From Chrysomallon squamiferum (lineage: Eukaryota; Mollusca; Gastropoda; Neomphalida; Peltospiridae), in contig CM022670.1 of the NCBI GenBank assembly GCA_012295275.1, positions 6,874,161-6,938,160 on the forward strand: DNA of 64,000 nt. Reading direction: 5' to 3'. The position numbers and the translations under genes are program-made. Below the pieces are notes generated by a model. It was given only the letters and a program-made list of their open reading frames with translations. It made no database searches and had not been told where the DNA came from. Positions 27,194 through 41,230 of this stretch are shown here, in pieces (within the stretch, counting starts at the first letter, position 1; each line of letters starts with the position of its first letter).

Positions 27194-30100
27194 AAATCTT
27201 TAATAATTATTGTTGTTATGTAAACACACTGCTGTGATATTATTATTACTGCTACTATTACTATTATTATTATTGTTATTATTATTATTATTATATTTTA
27301 TTTTTACAGGGATTTTATTTAGTTTTTTACGTTTTTTTAAAATTCATGCTCACATTATATTAAATCTTTGTCAGATATTTTAATAGTATTTATAAGCTGT
27401 GTATCAACTGTTACAAAGAGCTAAAATATTAATTAGTTTTGTACTTTAGTAAAACAGTACATTAAATCCTGCAGTTCACTTGAAACGTTTGTTATTTCTA
27501 TTAAACTTAAAATTGTAAATTTTCGTTTATTTAATTATTATAACATTAAATGTTTCTATCCTTCAAATGCTGTTACCAAATGTATGTTCACAATGACATT
27601 GCGTGTATTTATCACTAAATTGAAAATGAAATCTTTGATTAAAAGAAGAAAGAATATTTGCATGGCTTACAGATAAATATTGTATTGTTTTGTAATGTAA
27701 ATAATGTTTATTTAAAAAAAATCTTTATTTTGATATTGTATTTTCTACATGCTATATCTTTTAAGTAAATTCTAATATTTTGTTACAAAAGCATTGTCAT
27801 AGTCTTTTTCATTTTAACAAAAAATACACATATATAAATGTATCTAATTCAATTCTGTACATCTATACATTTTATCTTAATATTTATTTATTTATTTATT
27901 TAAACATATCTATAATCAATTGTTATCACAAAAAGACTTGACAAATAACATTATTTTAAATTTTATTGCTCACATTGAAAACTTTGTTTTATCATATATA
28001 TATATATATGTACATATACATAAAATTATTTTGGGCATTTTACAATGCCAGTAAATTAAAGTATAGCTGTTCTGTACATAAAAAAAAAAAAAAAAAATTA
28101 AAAAAAAAGAAGAATGTTTTTTAAAAATAAATCTCTATTTATATTAATTGTATTATTAAAGATGAACACACACATATATATATTATAAACTTTCACAATG
28201 TTGATAAAATTATTTACTAAAGAGAATCTGTGTTGTTGTTATTTTGTTGTTTTAGCTGTGTATATGTAAACAAGTGAGAAGATGATATATGGTTCAAACC
28301 AGGTTCATCCCACATATTGCTATCATTGGTTAAATATGGTAATGGACAGAAAACACATTTTCGTTTTATATATCATTTTCGTTTTATTCTTCGGTCCACT
28401 GAAAGTACAAAATTACATGATTTATTCATACTGATTCACATTTAAATTAGTTTGTGAACAGTGTGTATGTATTATTGTTACATATTGTTTATGAATTGAG
28501 CATGACGCTGAGTTATTCATACACAGACACATTTAAAAAGAGAATAAAAAAAATTATTTAAAAAATACAGAAATAATCGAGGACCGTAAGTAGCAATTAT
28601 TTGGGTTCCAATCTTTAACCGCATCTCTATTTAAATTTTAAAATAAAAAGTCATTATCTATATGCGACCACCCTGTGACGTCCTATTATTAACATCAGTC
28701 ACAAAGACTGGATAGCACATACCACGAGCTTTCACAAAACAGAAATGATGCAATGAACTGAGCATCTCGTAGCGGCTAGCGTTAACTGATCCTGAAATCA
28801 CATATAGACAAACTTACATGCATAGCCAGATGCAACCATACAGCAAATATCCTATAATCATAATACTAATGTAATAACAAGGCGATAACAGAATATAATA
28901 AATAAATAAATAAAACAGGTGAGATAAAACGAGAGATTTCCCATGATCTATATTTATAATCTGTTTTTAATACACATTCCGCACAGCGTTTACAGTCAAG
29001 GCTAAGGCTAAACGACGGACTGACTACACTTGCAGAATGACAATACCGAAGACTATTTTATCTGCACCTGACTCGGTATACCCTTTTCGGATTGATCGTA
29101 TTAGGACATTCGGGGTAGCTCTAGTACATCACGAAGTAATAATCTGTATATTATCTACTTATCATGACTGTGTCGCTCGCTCACAAAACAGTATTCAGTT
29201 ACTCGCTATTCATACAGTTATAATTTATTTGGAATATTTGCCGCTCTGTTGCTGTGGGACATTAACGAGCCTTTTCTTTTTTTTTTTTTTTTTTTTCTTT
29301 TCTTTTCTTTATTCAAAAAAAAAAAAAAAAAAAAAAATAATAATAATAACAACAACAACACGCTATATTGTTTTAAGTGCCGTATATAAACGATTATGCA
29401 AACTGAACAATAAGCGTTAATGTGCGTTAATGTGCATTATGTATAATTTTATTTATTTATTTAATTATTATTAATATTAATATTATTATTATTATTATTA
29501 TTATTTTAAATAAATAAATAATTTATATAAACGATGTAAACTGAACTCCACTGTTTATTATTCATTTTTGGGGTGTTGGGGGGGGGAGATTATCATTATT
29601 TTCACAATGAAAGCAAGATTTCATTCAAGTGGGAAAGTGATTACAATTTACTGAAATTAAACGCACATACTTCATTAAATTCACACATCAACAATAAATT
29701 ATATTACACACTGCCTGAAACGCGTGAATATCGCAATATGAAAACTGTTCACTGCTACTCGACACTTGAAGCGCCACGTTACTTGTGGAGTAAGTGGTGG
29801 AGTCATTTGAACACTACTTTTAATTCGTTCCTGAAACACACGGTTTAAAAGGTCATGCACCTCGAATCAAACGCCAAGCATGGCTGTTTGTTGAAAATAT
29901 TGACTCAAGTAGTACGTTGACCCTTACACTCACCCCGAGGTATATTTTGAAGTTTTCATATTGTACATAGTAATGTAACAGTGGCGTTAGCTCGTCAGAT
30001 TGATTTTTTTTTTATTTCTCCATTAAAATATTCTCGCTGTATCTTAATTACATTTAGCGAAACAAAGAGTTTATTAAATGATGTGACGGTACAGAAGTGA

Positions 30101-33100
30101 AAATTAGAAAATAAATTAATAAAGTAAATTTTTTAAAAGTAAAGAAACAAAAAGAGATGAGTTTAAGAAGAAGAAAAATAAGACAACAAAAATAAATAAT
30201 AAAAGGTAATAATAATAATAAATGTAAGAAATGTACTTTCGTACTGAAGTTCGCATTATTGTAATGGCTGAAATCAAATCAAGGTTAAAAAAGTAATAAT
30301 TTAAAATAAAAAAAAATCTTTTAATTCAAAATAAAAGTGAACTCACGTTTTGGGTACATCAAACCTTTTCTGTGTTATTTATTTTCCAACACTTTTTCTG
30401 TATACATGTTTCTGTAAATTACGATTTTTTCTTTCTTGAATGCAAGTTAATAGACAGGTGTGTACGTGTTTGGGCGTGTGTCTGTGTGTGTGTCTGTAGT
30501 AGAAGGTGTCTATCGAGAACTATATGCTTTTTAAATATTTCCTCCTGAAAATACTTTATATTTATTTATTTATTTATTTCGTCTTATTTTTATTTTTGGC
30601 CGACATTTACTGTTCCACTGTTTTCTTATTCTTTCCCACGCTTCATTCAGCTGAAAAGTTCTGCCTTATAATTAAAGGAATTTTGTGTTGTGAACTAAAG
30701 GTCTGGAAACTAACGTACATTAAATGTATTACACCAATTTATTTAGTTACAACAGTTACATGCACTGCAGACAGCTCTTTAATAAACCTTCCCACTGTCG
30801 ATTGAGCGAAAATTAATGCAGTCGATCAAAACAAGCCATGCAAGCTTTTAAATTGCGCTTGCCGAAACATACAGTACATTCTCATAAAGAAAAATAACTT
30901 ACGAATATCGTTTAAAGTGTTAAGAAGTTAAGGACAGTTTCTGAAAGGAATATAGCTTGTGGACAGTTTCTCTAGATGTAATAAAGCTTTATTTCTTGTG
31001 TTCATTAATCACAAAGAGTGGTTTTAGTGTTGGTGTCAAAGGAACCTCGAATGACGCCACTGGTGGAAATACGTTTGAGCGTGTTACACTTTGATATTGT
31101 TTTTATTGTCGGAGTTCAGTTTTCAAATGTCGTCTGCTTGGCTGATTTGCGGGAAGTTTTTAAGAGGCTAGTCAGATCAAGATTCTGTCTCAGTCTGAAT
31201 TAAATACAGTTTGGTTTCCAAATTAGAATCAATTGTGTTTTGCTCTTTCACTTACTAAATTGTGATTTTGATATGAATAGTTTACCTAGGTGCATTCTCC
31301 GAACCTATTGACAATAACATTGCTATTGGCAATTTAACGAATTCAGTTTGACAAGACAGAGTCAGAAAATAGAGACAAGCATTCAGTCACACAGAGAGAT
31401 AGCGAGCTAGACATTTGTGTGTGTGTGTGTGTGTGTGTGTATAGAGAGAGAGAGAGAGAGAGAGAGAGAATTAAGTACAGTGTATACATGAAGTTGACAG
31501 TCGACATATAGATCCATATAAACAAACATTATTTACGAGGAAAACATAAACACATGTTCAGTCATGTAATAATGAATAACAAAAAAAAAAATGTCAAGAA
31601 AAAAAGAAAGAAAAGAAAAAAGAGCGAAAAACAGCTCAGAGTTTAATAAAATAAAAATCTCGCACTAAATACAGAAATTTTCGTTTGCTGTTTCCACAAC
31701 AAATGATAAACGTTAAATGCATTTCTTATATTGAAGTAATAACGATAAATGAAGGGATATGTGTTGTATACGTACAGAAAACTAGTAAGATATATGTCAA
31801 AAACTCCTGCCTACAGAGATGAACAGTCTGTAGACTGGAGCTTGGTAGGTCGCGTGGTCGAGTTTTCTCGATGCCTTTACTTAAGTGTTTGTTTTTGACG
31901 TTCTGTAATCAAATCATTGGAATGTGCTGTCCTGCCTGAATAAAAGATTCCTTGCTGTTAATAATGCGAATAGCCCTAAAGAAGCAGCAGCGATTTAAAA
32001 AAAAAAAAAAAAATGTTATTATCATCACGTCAGAACAGTGTAGTTAATACTGAAATGTTTCAGTAAATATTAGGTTACGTTAAAAAAAAATATCTTGTCT
32101 AAGAACTTATTGGCATCTACTTGACACATGGAAACTGTCATTTTCGTTTTTACGTTTACAGCATTGGAATATAGAAATATAATTTGATTGTCATGTTTTA
32201 TTATTACGAAATACTTGTATGTAGATACGAATAGAATTCGGTGAGTCTGAAAAAAAAATACCTGAATAAATAACTGACGTTTTTCACAATAACGAAATAA
32301 AAAAATATATAACAAAATACATAAATATAAAAAAGACCCTTTGAAACACACACACATACACATACACATATACACACTCATACACACACACATTCAACAA
32401 AAGACATATAGAAACACAAAACGAAATTAAGAAGCTGCAATCACAATATTTTAATTTTTTTGTTATCCATGAGAAATACGAAACACGTAACTGATCAAGC
32501 GATTAAGAATTTTATTTATTCCTCTTTTTTTTTTCTTCAGTATATAATTTTACCTTCAAACTTTTTTACATTCCAAGGTGATCTTTTACACTGCATCTGC
32601 GGCCATATTGGAAATAAAAATGGCTGCCGCAGACAGCATTCCTGTATAACGATTATAATGAGAGTATAAAACATGGCAGACTATTAAATCACTGTTTTGT
32701 TCTCACATTTAACAGCACAGAAAATGCACACAGAGGTTAAGGCTGTAAAAGAAACCAAGAGTTATTCTGGTATCGGTTTATGGGGAAATGTCGAGCCTTA
32801 AAATGCAGTTAATTATCTGAGTGGTAAACAGAACACGAGCTTTTGTTGTTAGTGTCATTAAAAGTACAGATGTAACTAGATACGTTTTGTTTCTTCTCAC
32901 TGTTTTACTTAAAACGTTTTCTGCTTATAAAGTTTGACCATAAAACGTGACAACTGTAGTTAATGGTGACTGCAATTTTTGTGCTATGTGATATTACGTC
33001 ATATATTATTTTTATTAAAGAAATCTTATTGAACTAAGCACAGTGGTCATCTTTACAGTGAAATCGTGTCCACAGAACAGGAAATACACTAAACCAGAGC

Positions 33101-35044
33101 TGGATAAACTGACTAATCATTGACAATACATGCTCAGATGAAACTAGAACAAAACAATAAATGAAAATGTAACCAAAGAGAAAACGGAACACGTATATAT
33201 ATATATATTTACAGTATTATTATTCTTTCTATATCGATTTAACAAACAACAATGGGTCCACCCACATCACTTTCTACAATTGGGAAATATAATTTGAAAT
33301 TTATATTATACATAAACAACTGACCACAATGTATGTATATATTTATTTAAACTGATGCAATTACAGCTTTCTGTATGAAATTACAATAATGAATTAAATT
33401 AGGTGCTGTTAGGTAAAACACCAAAAGTTTGTGTTTATAAATCCAAAGCAGTGTGTGAATTAAGACTTTTAAAACAAAAATTATAAAAAAGTAAAACACA
33501 AGAAACTGTAATTAAGAAACTCAAAAGAACGTTAATCAGATTAAATAACTGGTAAAATATGCTAAATATAACAAGACGTGAAAAGAAACACTTCAAAACA
33601 GGAAGTAAACACTAACACAATGAAGTCTCGTTTTAATTTCGAATTCTGCGAATTCAGTTACGTCAGAACAGTTTTTGGATCCATTTGAACAGTGATGTTG
33701 TTTTTGTATTTACATTTGGGCCAGGCCCAGATTAAAACAAATACAACAATAACAACAGAAAAAAACACAAAAAACACAAAAAAAAACACCCCCCAAAAAC
33801 GGAGCAAGACGTTACTGGTTAAAAAGCACTGTCAGTAGAGGACAAATTAAACTGTTACACAATCGTATTGTTTCATTACAATAATAAACACAATATCTTC
33901 AATTTTCTAAAATTTCACTTCAGTTGTCATATTGAACTAATCAGTAATAGATCAATAGGATGTCTACACATTTTTCTGAATGTTAGAGTTTCAGTATATC
34001 TTGTGTTAGATTTAAAATCGTTTGTGCGATTTTCCACAGTATTTCAAAATCCATGACTTAAATAAATACTATGTTGAAGGCAAGATTTTCAGTATCCGTA
34101 ATTCTAAGAGTAAATTTCATGAAATACATTTTTACCGAAATCTCGTCTGTCATAAAGAATGTGTGAAAATGTTCTCAGTATTTATCACTTGCACGTCGAA
34201 GAAGACTTGAAGACATTATTGTCACGCGTTTAATATTCTTTAACACTTCGTTTCAGATAGTTTTCGTTTTCGTTTAACATTATTATAGCCAGAATGATTT
34301 TCAGTGCGATTCACTCTTAGAAGTCAGAAACGGACGTTTATTTTTCCTTCATCCTTCAGTGTTACTCATCAGTTTTTCCTTCAATTAACAATGCTGATAT
34401 AGAGTAGTTCGTGATATAACTTGTTTATCAAAGTGTATCATTAAAATAAAAACTGGGTTTTTAACATTAAGTAATTATTTTCATTTCTTTCTTAACAATA
34501 TCTGAATAAACATAAAGTTTTGTAATAAATGTTTAACATTGGATAGATTGCGAATTTCAAGAAGAGTTTTCACCAAGACGTGTTATTTATGTGATTGATA
34601 TTCAGTAGTTGATAACTCACTTTAATTGTCTCTCGTATCAACTTTCATAGAATACTAACTGAATTGCTCACTTCACAGCTTTCACAAAGAAACAAGTTTT
34701 ATTGGGAAGATGATTGATGATTTCGATGACGTAAAAGTTACTGTTGTTATACAGATAGCAAATTGTTCAGGCGATACATCAAATAATAATTAATAGATTG
34801 AGATCACCTTTCTTTTCTCAGTCTGCTTCTCTTTCAGTCATTTGAATAAAGACTGTTAATTTACTGGCAAGAAATCTGATATTCATTTGAACAGATATCG
34901 AAGGTTTCTGTTTTGTTTGTGAAACTGACGTCAAACTGAAGTTACATTTCAGTATTATTTGACTGTAATCACTTAAAGATGAGTTATTTTACGTAGTTTT
35001 CTTCGTCAACTGTGAACAGACGGCAAAGTTTATCTCACACCAGT
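27194..35044. other. Intergenic region: no supported gene
   Basis: It begins with the 3' UTR of the FAM47-like gene and ends with the likely 3' UTR of the minus-strand ORF at 35045-36049. Open frames such as those near 29037, 29573 and 31018 have no recognisable domains, unfavourable composition and no convincing exon context. Simple repeats include poly(T) followed by poly(A) at about 29275-29340 and (GT)n(GA)n at 31416-31468. A pair of oppositely oriented YY1-like motifs lies at about 32600-32630. Confidence 0.55.
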
Positions 35045-36049
35045 TTAAGTCTTAATGTTGAATTCTTTACACCACACCGTGGCCCACGAGTTATAGTCCG
35101 TGATAGGAGTTATCTCCCTTGTTTTCTGAACGACTCTTGGCGAGAGAGGAACTTGGCCGTTTTTGTGTCGGATCGTGTCTAGGATGTCCATTGCACTCTC
35201 CAGTCTGTACGTCAACACGAGGCGTCGGTCGTGTGGAATGGTCTGCAACGACTGCGTCCTTTTCAGACTCCGCGGCGACAGATTCAAAGACGATATCGTC
35301 TGCGACGACGGCAAGCTGGGTCTACGTGACAGAAGTTTTCCCTGCGAGTCTTTCTGCTCAGCGACACTGTGCCACATGACGTCGCTCTGCTCGTCCGCGT
35401 CCTGCGGCTCCTGGTCCTCCTCGCACGACGACTTCTCGCTCTTCGTCTCCGACGTCGTCTCCAAGCCGCTGACGCTTTTCGTCTTCTTCCGTATCCCGAT
35501 GGGATTCATCGGCGTCTTGTTACGGACGAGAAACGTGTTGCACTCGGGGTGGCTCTGCACGAGCTGGCTGTGCAGAACGTCCTCGTAACCCTTCATCAGC
35601 GAGTACTGAGCCTCCGGGGAGAGAAACGACGAGAATCGAGCCGCTGTTGGCATTTTGTGGATCACCTCCATCGTGTTCGCTCTCTCGACCGCGCCGCCGC
35701 TCACCTTGTTTTTCATCTGGAACGCCAGCCTGCATTTAACCAAGCTCTTCACTTTGTTTCCCAGAGCCAGGAACCGCGGCTTTCCGCCGGGATTCGTGTA
35801 GTGCATTGGCGTGAACGAGTTCATCGTCGCTCTTCGCTGCAGACATTTTGCACCTGTCGTCTTCTCCACCTCCGTCACTGGCGGTTTAGAACTCAGCTCG
35901 TTGGATCCTAAGCAGTTAGTGGAATATCTTTTCACGACTCGTTTGTCCGGTCTCGTGGTAGGTTTACTAACCACCCGTTTCTCACCTGTTAGCGTTTCTT
36001 TGGGTCTTTCAGTCGTTTTAGAACTTTGCGATGTGGTTGAATTTGGCAT
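35045..36049 (-). CDS. Hypothetical protein, intronless, basic and Ser-rich (334 aa)
   Basis: A single uninterrupted 334-codon frame, by far the longest in the window, in a local GC-rich island within AT-rich surroundings. Composition and codon use look coding. I do not recognise the family. The N-terminus is Ser/Thr/Lys-rich and probably disordered. The middle (about 80-175) has more ordered-looking segments, such as MHYTNPGGKPRFLALGNK and FLSPEAQYSLMKGYEDVLH. An acidic stretch follows (SSCEEDQEPQDADEQ). The C-terminal third contains RLVLTYRLESAMDILDTIR and ends NSWATVWCKEFNIKT. Several Arg-x-x-Ser sites (RRPSLP, KRTQSLQT, QRRATMN) suit basophilic kinases or 14-3-3 binding. No signal peptide, membrane segment or zinc-binding pattern is visible. 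No splice acceptor is apparent just before the ATG. It could be a lineage-restricted gene or a retrocopy. Absence of stops favours function. Confidence 0.72.
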   Translation of the reverse strand: MPNSTTSQSSKTTERPKETLTGEKRVVSKPTTRPDKRVVKRYSTNCLGSNELSSKPPVTEVEKTTGAKCLQRRATMNSFTPMHYTNPGGKPRFLALGNKVKSLVKCRLAFQMKNKVSGGAVERANTMEVIHKMPTAARFSSFLSPEAQYSLMKGYEDVLHSQLVQSHPECNTFLVRNKTPMNPIGIRKKTKSVSGLETTSETKSEKSSCEEDQEPQDADEQSDVMWHSVAEQKDSQGKLLSRRPSLPSSQTISSLNLSPRSLKRTQSLQTIPHDRRLVLTYRLESAMDILDTIRHKNGQVPLSPRVVQKTREITPITDYNSWATVWCKEFNIKT

Positions 36050-37907
36050 TGTTACACAGAACCTATGTTGCAGTTATTATCTTTTTTTTTTAATTCTTAT
36101 CTAATTTATAAATATATCTTGTAAGTCTTTCGTTGCACAAAATAATAAACTCCTTATTTCATTTCTATAATTCCAAGAATACAAGAAAAACAAAAACAAC
36201 AACAACAAGAAAAATCCAATTGAAAATTGTATCGTTTCACCAGATTAATTTTCCAAAAATGTTTGCCCTTGTTATTTTGTTTTAGAAACAGCAACAACAA
36301 CAAACAACCAAAACAATCATTTAAGATTCACGTACGGTGAAAGTGCAAGAACGAATCCGTATCATGATCCCTACTTCACAATAACGTCTGCTGGAAAATC
36401 TCTCCGATTTTAATAACTGGTTTAATACAGTGAGCGACAGCTGTTTGTACAACATTAAGCCACGCCTTCTGCTTTTGCAAAGTCAGTTTTCATTAGTTGT
36501 TAGTGACATTGTTTCTTCACGTTTGTTGTGATCTACGCCGCAGTTGTCACTGTGCCAAGAGAAAGCGTGTCTAGTCAATAGCTGGCTGGCTTTACGTGGT
36601 CCAGTACATACTAACGTATTGTGTAATACGCTCTTGAAATCGCAGATTAATGATGTTGTAAACACACTCTCAGATTTAACCCCAGACCGAATATTCGTGC
36701 CTAAAGCTACAAACATTTTAAAATAATACACTAATGACCTTGTATCCTTAGTCATATGATATTAATTTTGTTTATTTCTAACAGAATTAAAAAGGACATG
36801 TACAACAGTTTTAGAAATTAAATAAGCGATTTATCATTAAAGATACAAACTTGTTGTTGTTTTTTTGGACGTTTTTGAACAGCAGCTATGTAGAAACATT
36901 TTTTTAAAATATCTTGCTTTGTTAGGAATAGGAGGATTGCCACTATTTTCAGGATGTTATTGGGAATGAACATTTGCTACCGCGATCTTTGTATGAGTCA
37001 TTCATTCATTCTTCTACACCATAATTCAGAACTTAGTGCTTTCATCTGCTTAAACTTTAATCCATTATTCATTTATTCATTGACTCCTTTATTTGCTAAG
37101 CTAGTTACAGACAAGCTGATAGACAGACATTCAGACTTTTAGATAGATGAATGGATTAACAGATACGACAGATAAAGAAGATAGACATAGACATACAGAC
37201 TGACAGAGAGACAAACAGAAGGACTGACACACAGAGAAAGAAATCGATGAAAAAGTTACCTTATTAAAAGTTAATTTGCAAAATGTGCTATTATTGTGTG
37301 TTGGTTAATTTTCATATTCATTTATTTTTTTTTTTTTTTTTTTTTTTGTTGTAAGCAAACAAAAAAAAAAAAAAATAAAAAAAATATATATATATAATTT
37401 AAATAAAATCAACATAATAAATACATAAAAGATCTGATATCATATTATAGTCATGATATTCAGTTCTTACATTCTTTTTCAATGAGAAGTATGATATTGT
37501 TCACGGTTCGCTCATGTAGACAAAACATGTTTTCGTTATTTACCTGATATCGACTCAGACGACCACTGGCTAATAATTAGCTGTTTAAAAAAAAATCATT
37601 AACACGGACCATGCGGTTAGCTTTCCGTGTCAGTTATACAGACAACAATGTGCGTTAATATATGACTGATTTTCCAGCGGAAGTCTCTCTTCGTCATCGA
37701 CCAGTCGAACAAATCGTTAACGTCCTCGACGTGTTCAGCATTCCGCGACGATCACAACAACAGCAGTCGTTTGTGAGACTGTACCTGTGATGATGCGGAC
37801 GTGTAGCGTATTACTGATGTTTCTAAGGAATTGTTTTATATTAATTTTTTTATATATATTTTTTTTTATTATCATTTATATAAGTGTTGTTTGATACGTG
37901 TCAGTAA

Positions 37908-37924
37908 TAATAATAATAATACCT

Positions 37925-37979
<55 letters not shown>

Positions 37980-38124
37980 CAACAACAATAATAATAATAA
38001 TAATAATAAAATCCCTCTCCTGCTCATTTTTCTTTTCTGAAAAAATACAACCCAAGTAGTTGCCCGCTGTGAATATGAAATCAGAATTGTCTAACAGACT
38101 TTTAAAAAGCGAGCAATAACTGAA
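37908..38124 (-). repeat. SINE-like element with (AAT)n tail, copy 2
   Basis: Reverse complement of the element at 2855-3048. Shared blocks include CAAGTAGTTGCCCGCTGTGA and TCTCCTGCTC, next to the trinucleotide array. Divergence is higher than for the MITE copies, suggesting an older family. Confidence 0.65.
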
Positions 38125-38393
38125 GCAATAACAACAACAAATACAATTAAAATATTTTTCTTGTTACTGTTGGAATATTGGGTTTTTGGGGGGGGGTTTT
38201 TTTTCGAACAATATCGAATAAAAGTATTGCACGTAAACATACAGTTTTTATAATGAACTCATTCAGAATAAAAATTAAAAAAAATATAAAAAAACGAAAC
38301 AAATAAACAAAATCGATTACAAATGATTTCTATTAATGTTGATGTATCACTTTTTTGAAGACATTTCATTATGATTATTTTTAACATTAATAC

Positions 38394-38449
<56 letters not shown>

Positions 38450-39331
38450 AATAAATAAATAAATAAAGAAAGAAAGAATAAGAATAAGAATAAGAATAAT
38501 AAATAAATAAACAAATAAAATAAAATAAAATAATAAAATAAATAATTTATTATAAATATGAATGCCTAACAAAAGTATTTCTTCAAATAGAATATATTTA
38601 TATAAAATGTTTGTCAAAGACTGATAGTTAATACTGTGTCGAGTTTCCTTTCGCTCAGATGACGTCATTATGAAGTCACATGCGACAAAATAATTCTTTG
38701 TGCTGAAAAGATTAACTTTGGTGGCAATATTCTTTTCTCACATTTAAAATAAGTTAACTTTTAGACTGATATTTGCAAAATATATTTAAAAAAAAAAATC
38801 TTTTTATTATTATTATTATTATAAATTTAAATTCTTCTTTGGATTCTTTCTTTATTTGACCAACTTTGATCAGAACTGATAGTTTCACAAGCTTTTGAAA
38901 ACATAAATTAAGAACCTCACTGTTGTGTTTGGACTTGTTTGAAATAACTGTCTTTTATTGTAGTCGTTGAATTTAAAACCGACGTCAGCATTTAAGTGCT
39001 CTATACATTTTTTTTTTTTTTTTTTTTTTTTGATTTACTGTTCTGGGTTAAAAAAAAGAAGAAAAAAAAAAAAGGATTTGGTGAATTAAATATTTCGGTA
39101 AATGAATAGACTTTTATATATATTTTTTTCTTAATACTTTTTTTCTTCATTTTTATTTTCTGTCAAATATTAAGTTTTTATAGTGTAAAAATTAATGTAT
39201 TTTTTTTCTCCTCTGAATTAAATTAAAATATTTCCTTTAGTATTTGATGCCGTTTATAAATGTCAAAACGACTTTTTTCTTCTAAATTTTCTTTAATATG
39301 TTTTTTGACCTTGTTTATTTATTTTCTATTT

Positions 39332-39366
<35 letters not shown>

Positions 39367-39866
39367 TTTTCTTTTTATCTGTTTTATTTATTTTTGTTTT
39401 TGTTGTTATTTGGAGGGTTTGTTTCTGGAGTGGAGTTTATGATTTTCTTTCTTTTTTAAAAAAGACTTCATAGCATCAGATAACATTATGAAAACAAACA
39501 TATTATAGTTCAAAACAAAATAAATAAATAGATAAATAAATAAATAAATAAACAAACAAACAAAGACAAATAAATTAAGAAAACAAAAACAAATAATAGA
39601 AAAAGTAACGAAAACAAATAAGAAAACATATAAGTGAACGCATTTAAGGAAATGCGTTAAGAATAATAACCAATACTTAGCTTTAATCGATGCTACTGCG
39701 AATAAAAAAGAATATTTTTATACGTACCAACAAATGTGAAGAAAAAAAACAAACAATTAAACTTTTGAGAAAATTAAACACAACAACTTTGTCAATAACA
39801 GGCTCAATGTTATAACAGTGAACTAATCATTAGCATGCTCGTTGTAGCTATAGGTCTGTTAGATTT

Positions 39867-39906
<40 letters not shown>

Positions 39907-40072
39907 GTAGAAGTAGTAGTAGTAGTAATAGTAGATGTAATAGTAGGAATAGTAGTAGTTGTAATAATAATAATAGTAGTAGTAATAGTAATAGTAGTAG
40001 TAGTAGTAGTAGTAATAATAATAATAGTAATAGTAGTAGTAGCAGTAGTAATACTACTAATAATAACCATAA

Positions 40073-40107
<35 letters not shown>

Positions 40108-40116
40108 AACTAAATG

Positions 40117-40149
<33 letters not shown>

Positions 40150-41016
40150 GAACAAAAAAACGAACAAAAACACAAAAATACTTCAATGTAAAATATTTAT
40201 CTTGCGGATTATTTGAGAAGTATTAAAAGCATTCATTGTGAAATGGAGCAAATACGTGGACAAACAAACACAGCGGAGTACTGTAAGGTAACATCTCCGT
40301 GTTGTTACGGTTTGAAACGTTTCTGCTCTTTGTGTTCACAAGCTTACATTGCTTATTTTGAGTCCCGTTTCGGGTTTTCTCCGAGTACAGAGAGTTTTTT
40401 TGTTTACTTTGAGAATTGTTTCAGCTTGTATGTTTCATTTTTTCATGGTCGATCAAACATTCGACTAAACCAACCGTGAAATAAAATATACGGAATAGTT
40501 TTAATAGCCCGGCTCCTAGGATCAAACCTCATCTGTGGGTTGGTTGTCTATAACTACCTTACCAAAGAGTAGTCTTTTGTGTTTAAGTTAACTATAAACA
40601 TAATGAAAGCGTTAACACGTCTACTCTGTAGGACCTTTTATTCATTTCGCTGTCAGTCGGAGATGACAAAATCTAGTTTTTTCTTATCAAGTTGTTTTGT
40701 AGTAATCTAGTCAAATCTGACATTATTCGTGACGTCATTGCCTATCCAGACATTACCAATGGAAACATACTAAAATGATTTTTTTTTTTTTTTTTTTTTT
40801 TGCGTAGGAAAAATGTTTCTGGGTGAGCATAGTCAGTTGTTGTTGTTTTTTTTTTTTTCCCGTTCCAGCAAGTCTATAGCATACGTTTTCCAATCTAGTG
40901 TTGTGTATGTAAAACACTGTGAATTGCTCATCGGAAAAAAACAAAACATGTAACTTTTCTTTCATATCATTCTTGCAGAAAAACACAAAAATAAATAAAC
41001 AAGCAAATAAATAAAA

Positions 41017-41022
<6 letters not shown>

Positions 41023-41109
<87 letters not shown>

Positions 41110-41230
41110 TCAGTTAATCCAGTGACCTCAACAGACATTTTTTAAATTTTAATTATTATATATATATTTATTTCTTCACAGGGAATCGATCTTTGACCTT
41201 TAGCACTGTTAACTGCGCAGAAGAATTTTG
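41023..41230 (-). repeat. tRNA-derived SINE with (TC)n tail, copy 2
   Basis: Inverted copy of 6549-6778. Reading plus strand, (AG)n at 41023-41105 is followed by TTTATCAGTTAATCCAGTGA, then GGGAATCGATC (box B complement) and GTTAACTGCGCAGAAG (box A region complement). Confidence 0.7.

Noticed and set aside
29037-29420. 127-codon frame with a plausible N-terminal half
   Set aside because: It runs into poly(T)/poly(A) and AAT repeats, with no recognisable domain or splice context.
31820-31890. tRNA-like fragment around GGTAGGTCGCGTGGTCGAG
   Set aside because: It resembles a tRNA-derived SINE body but no acceptor stem or clean box B can be drawn.
35163-35911. Plus-strand frames of 141 and 180 codons opposite the 334-aa ORF
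   Set aside because: They are shadows on the other strand of a GC-rich coding region. The minus frame is longer and has natural composition.
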